Source: Cercis canadensis
Taxonomy: Eukaryota; Streptophyta; Magnoliopsida; Fabales; Fabaceae
Reading direction: 5' to 3'
Length of the DNA: 64,000 bases
NCBI GenBank assembly: GCA_003255065.1
Contig: QAOA01002704.1
Location: 189,861 to 253,860 of the forward strand
Shown: in pieces, positions 58,295-64,000 of the stretch
Numbering within the stretch: the first letter of the stretch is position 1
How the letters are laid out: each line of letters begins with the position of its first letter
The notes under the pieces: generated by a model
The model's input: only the letters and a program-made list of their open reading frames with translations
Database searches by the model: none
What the model was told of the DNA's origin: nothing
Made by a program: the position numbers and the translations under genes

Positions 58295-60459
58295 CCACAT
58301 TGGAAGCTAATATCGTGCAATTCGTACAACCTCGTCCTGGCTAAGAGAAACTGAAGTTTGATTCCAAATATTCACAAAGCCAGTTTATTTACTGGAGAAG
58401 TCCTCAATATAATGCCATGAGGTTATTCTTTATAGCAATCAGTCCTCTGATATTTTGTACTGTATTTTGGGACGTTGGTTCAAAATGGTAAGCATGCTCA
58501 ATGTTCTCTCCAATCGCATATGCATTATCCCAGGTCAGTGTCACAGTACCAAACATGATTTCTGATGTTAGATTTCTTATACAAATAACATATCATGATT
58601 ACTTTGACAGGGAGTTGTGGGGATCCCATATGTCTTCATCAGATAATATTATTTGATTTAATCATATATTTCATGGTCAATTTTGAAAGGACAGTTCGTA
58701 AGATTTCAAGTATTCATTTCAAGACGCTTCTTGCGGTATAGGATTGGAATTCACTTATTTTTTAGAGATAGAAATAGGGAGTTTCTATTTGTTTTCCTCT
58801 CTTTGTGTCTTCAACTTTGGAGTTAAATTACCTACCTTCAGATCATTAATTTAGTATTCTCTCGCATGTATTACAAATGTTGTTTTGGTGATCATATTAA
58901 TTATTGATAATAGTGATGGGATCTTTTCTAGAATCAATTTCTTCTGTGCATTGAAATATGCTGTTCCCATAAATGGTTTCAAGAGTCTTATAAGTAATCA
59001 TTTCTGTGACATGCTTGGTCCTATTCATCTTATTTGTCTCTGCGGTCCTGTTGCACTTAATATAAGAGGTGATCACAGCTAAAAGTTTCACTTAGATAAT
59101 TGATATCAACTGCTATTATTCTCCTTCAAAATGAAAAATATATTTTAAATTTGAACTCCTCTCTCAATAATATTATTTTTCTACCTGTAGGTATTGGCTC
59201 TCCTTTTGCAAGATTTTGCCTACCTGTTTTTATGATATGTCTTGTATGGAAGAACTACTAACTGATATATGCCAGATTCTAATGTATACTAGATATATTG
59301 TTAACATTATGCACATTCTATTTTATCTAGTTTAACATGTTACTATTTGATTACCAATTAAAAATGATTATTTTTTATTTTCCTCAACTTCACTTTAGAA
59401 ATGGACATTCTCTCTCTCTGTGTCTTTTTTTTTTTTTCTTTTATAATGAAATGAAAAGACAGAAGTGTTAGCTAGTGGATGTTCCATATGAATTCAATCT
59501 ATCTAGTCGTCCCAGTCACTTGAATGTAAATTTTCCCGTTAATTATTGCAGGAAAGTTTTTCCTCTATCTTGTGTTCATGTTCCTAAGCTTCCTCTACTT
59601 CACCTTTTACGCATGATGGCTGTTGGCCTTACACCTAACAAACACTTAGCGGCTATTGTTTCTTCTGCATTCTACTCTCTATGGAATCTTCTCTCAGGTT
59701 TTCTTATTCCAAAAATAGTGAGTATGCAATACTTTTTGAACTTAATAAATGAATTAAATAAAGTGCTATAGTTTGTACTGGCTTTGCCTTTAGCTAAATA
59801 TGTCAGTTGCATTCCTATGGTCATTTGCCATCACATCACAAGCACTCAGTCTGGCATTTAACACCCAGAATCACTTAGTAGTTAGTAGATACTGTAGGGC
59901 AATCTCAACTGAAATCAATATCTTAGTTGTAACTTTTAGGTACAAGGTGATGAAGTTAAAACTTCCCCTCTTTTGCCGATGAAGTCATCTGTAATTATTT
60001 TCTTCCAAATTTTGACAATTATCTACTGCGTTCAATATATTTACATTTGATACTTGACATAAAGAGGAATGAACCTAATTATCCATAAATTCAAAACAGT
60101 TTCTTGGATTTTTGACAGATTAAATTTTACTAAATTTTATATTAGTCATAATGCTTATGACTCTTGTGATGTTTCAGCATATTCCAGGATGGTGGATTTG
60201 GTTCTATTATATCTGCCCAGTTTCATGGACACTACGTGGTATTTTCACATCTCAGTTTGGTGATGTAGAAACCAAAATTGTTGGACCTGGATTTCAGGGC
60301 ACCTTGAAAGAGTATTTAATTACTAATCTTGGATATGATCCTAACATTAATGGGTTTTCAGCTGTGTCGCTCTCGGTAATAGTGCTTATTGGCTTTAGTA
60401 TCCTCTTCTTTGGTTCCTTTGCTGTATCCGTCAAAGTTTTGAATTTCCAAAAAAGATGA
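58295..60459 (+). pseudogene. ABCG31-like (PDR-type) ABC transporter pseudogene, 3' end only
   Basis: Relic of a full-size ABCG transporter; only the last membrane domain remains. Pieces in order: about 58300-58496 ([33 protein letters not shown]), 58611-58700 (GVVGIPYVFI then IYFMVNFERT after a 1-bp loss), 59552-59717 ([19 protein letters not shown], a 1-bp loss, then [20 protein letters not shown]) and 60178-60459 ([20 protein letters not shown] to the C-terminal NFQKR, TGA). The exon following 58496 and both nucleotide-binding domains are missing. Two frameshifts and a stop in the first piece show decay. The closest family member from memory is Arabidopsis ABCG31/PDR3, an abscisic-acid transporter. 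Confidence 0.85.
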
Positions 60460-60809
60460 ACAGATCAGAGAAGCTATTGTTAATTAAAGACCATGTTAGA
60501 TGATTCGTACATTGAGTAACCATCTTGAAATAGATGAAGATATAATGCTTGTGGGAAGCATTGACATANTTGGATATGATCCTAACATTAATGGGTTTTC
60601 AGTTGTGTCGCCCTCGGTAATAGTGCTTATTGGCTTTAGCATCCTCTTCTTTGGTTCCTTTGCTGTATCCGTCAAAGTTTTGAATTTCCAAAAAAGATGA
60701 ACAGATCAGAGAAGCTATTGTTAATTAAAGACCATGTTAGATGATTCGTACATTGAGTAACCATCTTGAAATAGATGAAGATATAATGCTTGTGGGAAGC
60801 ATTGACATA
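60329..60809. repeat. Uncollapsed assembly duplicate around N at 60569
   Basis: 60329-60568 and 60570-60809 are both 240 bp with a handful of substitutions. The second apparent copy of the ABCG31 C-terminus (to 60700) is therefore probably not a real extra exon. Confidence 0.88.
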
Positions 60810-63609
60810 CAGATGGTTTTGGTCGTAAAAATAACAAAGCCATGGGTCCTCCTTCTGCATGAAGACATGTTCCTTCAGTCATAACATCTGCTAGAGATGT
60901 TCAAATTTTGAAGCTGAATATGTAGCAATTTACTTAGTAAGGTGAAGTTTGAAGCCATGTTACTTTCAATTATTTTTGTTTATTTTGTTACAAGGAAGAC
61001 ATAATAAGTGATTGAATATGACAGCACTGATCAACTTGTATAATCAATGAAAATAACTTATGGGATCAGATATGGTACCACATTTAACTTGGGTCAATTT
61101 AAGAATATTAATATTTCAAATTTTCAAACAAATGGTTCCAATGAACTTGGGAAAGTATGAATTTATTGCTAGCTATTAGAAATATCTATGCCAGCAAGGT
61201 TAATTGTTTCTTGAATTAAGAATTTGAAACAATTATATATATGAAGGTATAATTTGAAATACGCTTCAGAAGATGATTGAATTAAGAAGAAGAAAGTTCT
61301 GTAATATTATCTTCAATTTTAAGATTCTCTTTTCTGTACTACTTTATTTATTCTTTGATTCATGTGTATTATTCTTTTGATATCATTTTGTTTTAATTGT
61401 ATAAACTTAGTTACAGATACATAGATTTAGAATTAATCCTTAATTATTACAGTCTTAACTCTTAATTGCCTTTTACTTGTGTTTTTAGATGAATGAATAT
61501 TCTCTAATTGGGACTTCATCAGTTATGTACATACAGTATGAAGATTAATTTTGATGTTTTTGACTGTGTGAAACTTTTGGGATAAGAGACTAAGAAGAAT
61601 ACGAGGCATAGCCATACTACTAAGAACTAATAAATGAACTATTGTGGACTTTTGATGTGTAAATTAAGTAAACGTGATTTGATTACTTCTACGTGTGTGA
61701 AGTTGTGAAAAGAGCACCTTGCTAGAAGTGTTCCTTAAATGATGCACTAGCCACTAGGTGATAAGAAAGTAATTTCATTTTCAAATAATATGCCTCAACC
61801 TAATTTCATTTGCAAGTTTATCTTCTTTGAACAACTTCTTTTTCTCCTTAAAGGCATCTATCTTCTATCTATTAATATTACAAGCGAGAAATCACTTCCT
61901 AACCATTTTGACAAGTGTCAATTTTAGAATGCCAAATGTCAACAAAATCACTTCAAAATTACTAAGCAATCTCTCATGCAAAATCTATATCTATAAATTA
62001 ATATTAAAATAGAAGAATTGTAGGAGATACTACAGTAATTTTTTTTTTGTGATACGGTAAATTTTTCTATCATATGAAACCTGTTTGTTCATATTTCATG
62101 ATCTTTACTATTACAATTGTGAAGCTTGGTTGGTTAAGAGTTTAAAAACCAGTGGTTAACTTCTTTCCATATTCTGAGAACCTTTTGAGGATCATTTATT
62201 GTTATCATGATCATGCTACAGATTCTCCCAAGGGAATGGAAGAAGCATGGGTATGCCTATCATTTGTGACTCTCTTTCTTTTTTCTGTTAGCTGGCTCTA
62301 TCTTCTTATTTCCGTCTTTATATGATGAATGGCTTTTAAGAAGTTATCCATTGGTTGTTATATATATTGTGATAAGGTTATCACTAGGTATTTGTTCTGT
62401 CTAGAATGCAGATATAAAGTTAGTTATTCTACTTGCTGTTGAGATTCCCAGTACTTTGAAGAGCTGTATAACTACTATATGATGGACAAGGTATATATTG
62501 TCACCTTTCTCTAAAACCAACAATTTAATATGATACAACTTCTTTAAAGTGTCTTAATCAGTTTTGCTCTTTTCTCTTTTCATCCACAAGCATGATACCT
62601 CAATTTGATTATTCTTAATGGGGTTTTGTTAATATTTTCTTACACCTTTGTGCTTCCTTTGTTCTCCCTCATGCAAGTGCAAGACTTTCTTAATTGCCGG
62701 TCTATGATCTGTAACATGTTTTGCATATAAAAGTTGGTTCTTATGCTTTAACCGACTGTAAACTCTGTACTCCTGTTTTTGAAAATAGTATACTCCCTTT
62801 GGGGGAGCTGATAATGAGTTGTGGGAACTGGATATTACGTTTTTCGTTGCTTATGAGTGGAAAAGTTATGTTCTTGAATTTCATTTGATGTTATCAGGTG
62901 ATTATTTTAGGAATTTTCTGTTACTTTTATAATGTTATTCTCAATAATACATTTATCTAATCTTTGATAATATCCAAATTTGTTGAATTCCCAAGGTTCT
63001 ATAACGTGAGGAATCAGATTTCTGTTACTTTGGCACTGCTATTATCATTCCAATTTGGTATTTTCTGTAGTAACTATGAGTATGAGTACTATTTTGGAGT
63101 TAACAAAGTTTCTCATATACTGAAATTGTTTTGAATAAATTTCGACATGTCTTTTTAGATAAATGTTGGCATTTTAAATGGGCTCTTGTATATTTGTTAA
63201 GGTGGAAGTTTGTCATCTTTATAAGGAATTGTTGTTTGCTCACAATTATGACAATCAAGTCCTATAGTGATTTGGAATTTTTACACTTTACATTTGAAGA
63301 AAGATTGGCCAATTTAAATCTATTAAATGCATGCTAAAGCTGTTGGAGCTTCTTTTTGTACTGTGTCTGAGAAGTTGTTGAATTGAAGTCAATTGTTGAA
63401 AGTTTTGCTGTGAGGCTGAGAACCATAATGGAACATGAAGAAAAGAAGAAAACATATGTCTACAATTATAAGAAAAGTAGGATAAGTTGTGTGGAACATA
63501 TGGCTACAACTATTAGAATAGTAGGATAATTAAGTTGCCTCCAGATAAGATTTTGCTATCATTATGTTAGAAATAATGAGATCATAGGAACATTCATTCT
63601 TGCACTAAC
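60810..63609. other. Intergenic DNA
   Basis: AT-rich. No domain, convincing exon chain or RNA gene was recognised on either strand. Confidence 0.5.
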
Positions 63610-63966
63610 TAGTACAAGAAAAAACGTAATTTTTCGTGGAAATTTCTCATGGACTAACAATCTGAGAAAAAAATCTCATGGGATTCTCATGGTCTTTTTA
63701 ATGAAAAAACATTTTGAAAGACTTTCTCATGGACATTTCTCATAGAATAAAGATGACGAGAATAAACCGCAAAAGCTTTGTAAAAAAGATTGTGAGAAAT
63801 TTTTTGCAAATATAGCACAAACTAGGTGCCAAGCTTTCTCATAGAGCACAATTCTGCAAGAAATATTCTATATGAAAAATTCAGCTAGGTTTTCTGACGG
63901 AAACTATTCCATGAGAACCCTACAAAATATTTAGATAGAGTTTTTCACGGGCTTTTTCTTGTAGTG
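63610..63966. mobile_element. CACTA-like miniature element
   Basis: The right end reads CACTACAAGAAAAAGCCCGTG on the minus strand, the classic En/Spm-type terminus. The left end is a mutated version (TAGTACAAGAAAAAACGTAA). Between are short subterminal repeats of TCTCATGG on both strands. About 357 bp with no coding capacity. A 3-bp target duplication is not exact (AAC/AAG). Confidence 0.6.
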
Positions 63967-64000
63967 AAGACTCTATTTGTAATTTACATATTTTTCCCTT

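Noticed and set aside
60570..60700. Second copy of the ABCG31 C-terminal exon
   Set aside because: Part of a 240-bp duplicate starting right after the N at 60569, not independent evidence for a tandem exon.
62200..62500. Possible small exons (before GT-like sites near 62251 and 62491)
   Set aside because: No continuous frame, domain or consistent acceptor-donor chain could be built.

Overview
This is a piece of a plant nuclear genome, almost certainly a eudicot and probably a woody species. The evidence is the many-exon genes with canonical plant introns, AT-rich intergenic DNA, plant-specific families (a TBL/PMR5 cell-wall gene, a P-class PPR gene, a PHD-GNAT protein of the IDM1 type, a PDR-type ABCG relic, the plant mobile domain) and a dense load of plant transposons. 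I cannot name the species.

Layout. 1-3059 (+): the 3' twelve exons of asparagine synthetase, cut by the window edge. 4365-10059: a 5.7-kb Mutator-like (MULE) element with long terminal inverted repeats and a perfect 9-bp target-site duplication. It holds a decayed plant-mobile-domain gene and about 1.2 kb of degenerate telomere-like repeat, and it sits 2 bp upstream of the ATG of the next gene. 10071-12824 (+): an intronless 917-aa PPR gene with five near-identical 318-bp (three-motif) tandem units. 13340-23192 (+): a partial second copy of that PPR gene, headless and split by a Ty3/gypsy chromovirus at 14424-22415 (350-bp LTRs, 5-bp target duplication, primer-binding site matching tRNA-Tyr). 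23983-31084 (-): acylamino-acid-releasing enzyme, for which 17 coding exons close to an exact 771-aa frame. 35063-40366 (-): a TBL38-like wall-polysaccharide acetyltransferase of five exons, with a second, internally deleted MULE in its last intron. 41928-44520: transposon debris (hAT-like, three-armed foldback, copia relic). 45369-56277 (-): an Agenet-TDBD-PHD-GNAT protein of the IDM1 type. 58295-60459 (+): an ABCG31-like pseudogene. 60460-64000: no gene seen, with a CACTA-like element near the end.

Reading caution. The window contains eight single N bases. At seven of them the sequence before the N is repeated immediately after it, with a few mismatches. These look like allelic contig ends that were never collapsed. 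The largest (16274) repeats 2,313 bp and creates a third LTR and second copies of gag and of a PPR segment that are probably not in the real chromosome.

Functionally the genes are ordinary, unlinked housekeeping and regulatory genes (amino-acid metabolism, organellar RNA processing, peptide turnover, wall acetylation, chromatin). I found no undescribed multi-gene system. The most informative region is the PPR locus, where array expansion, tandem duplication, a MULE at the start codon and a retrotransposon inside the paralogue are all visible at nucleotide level.
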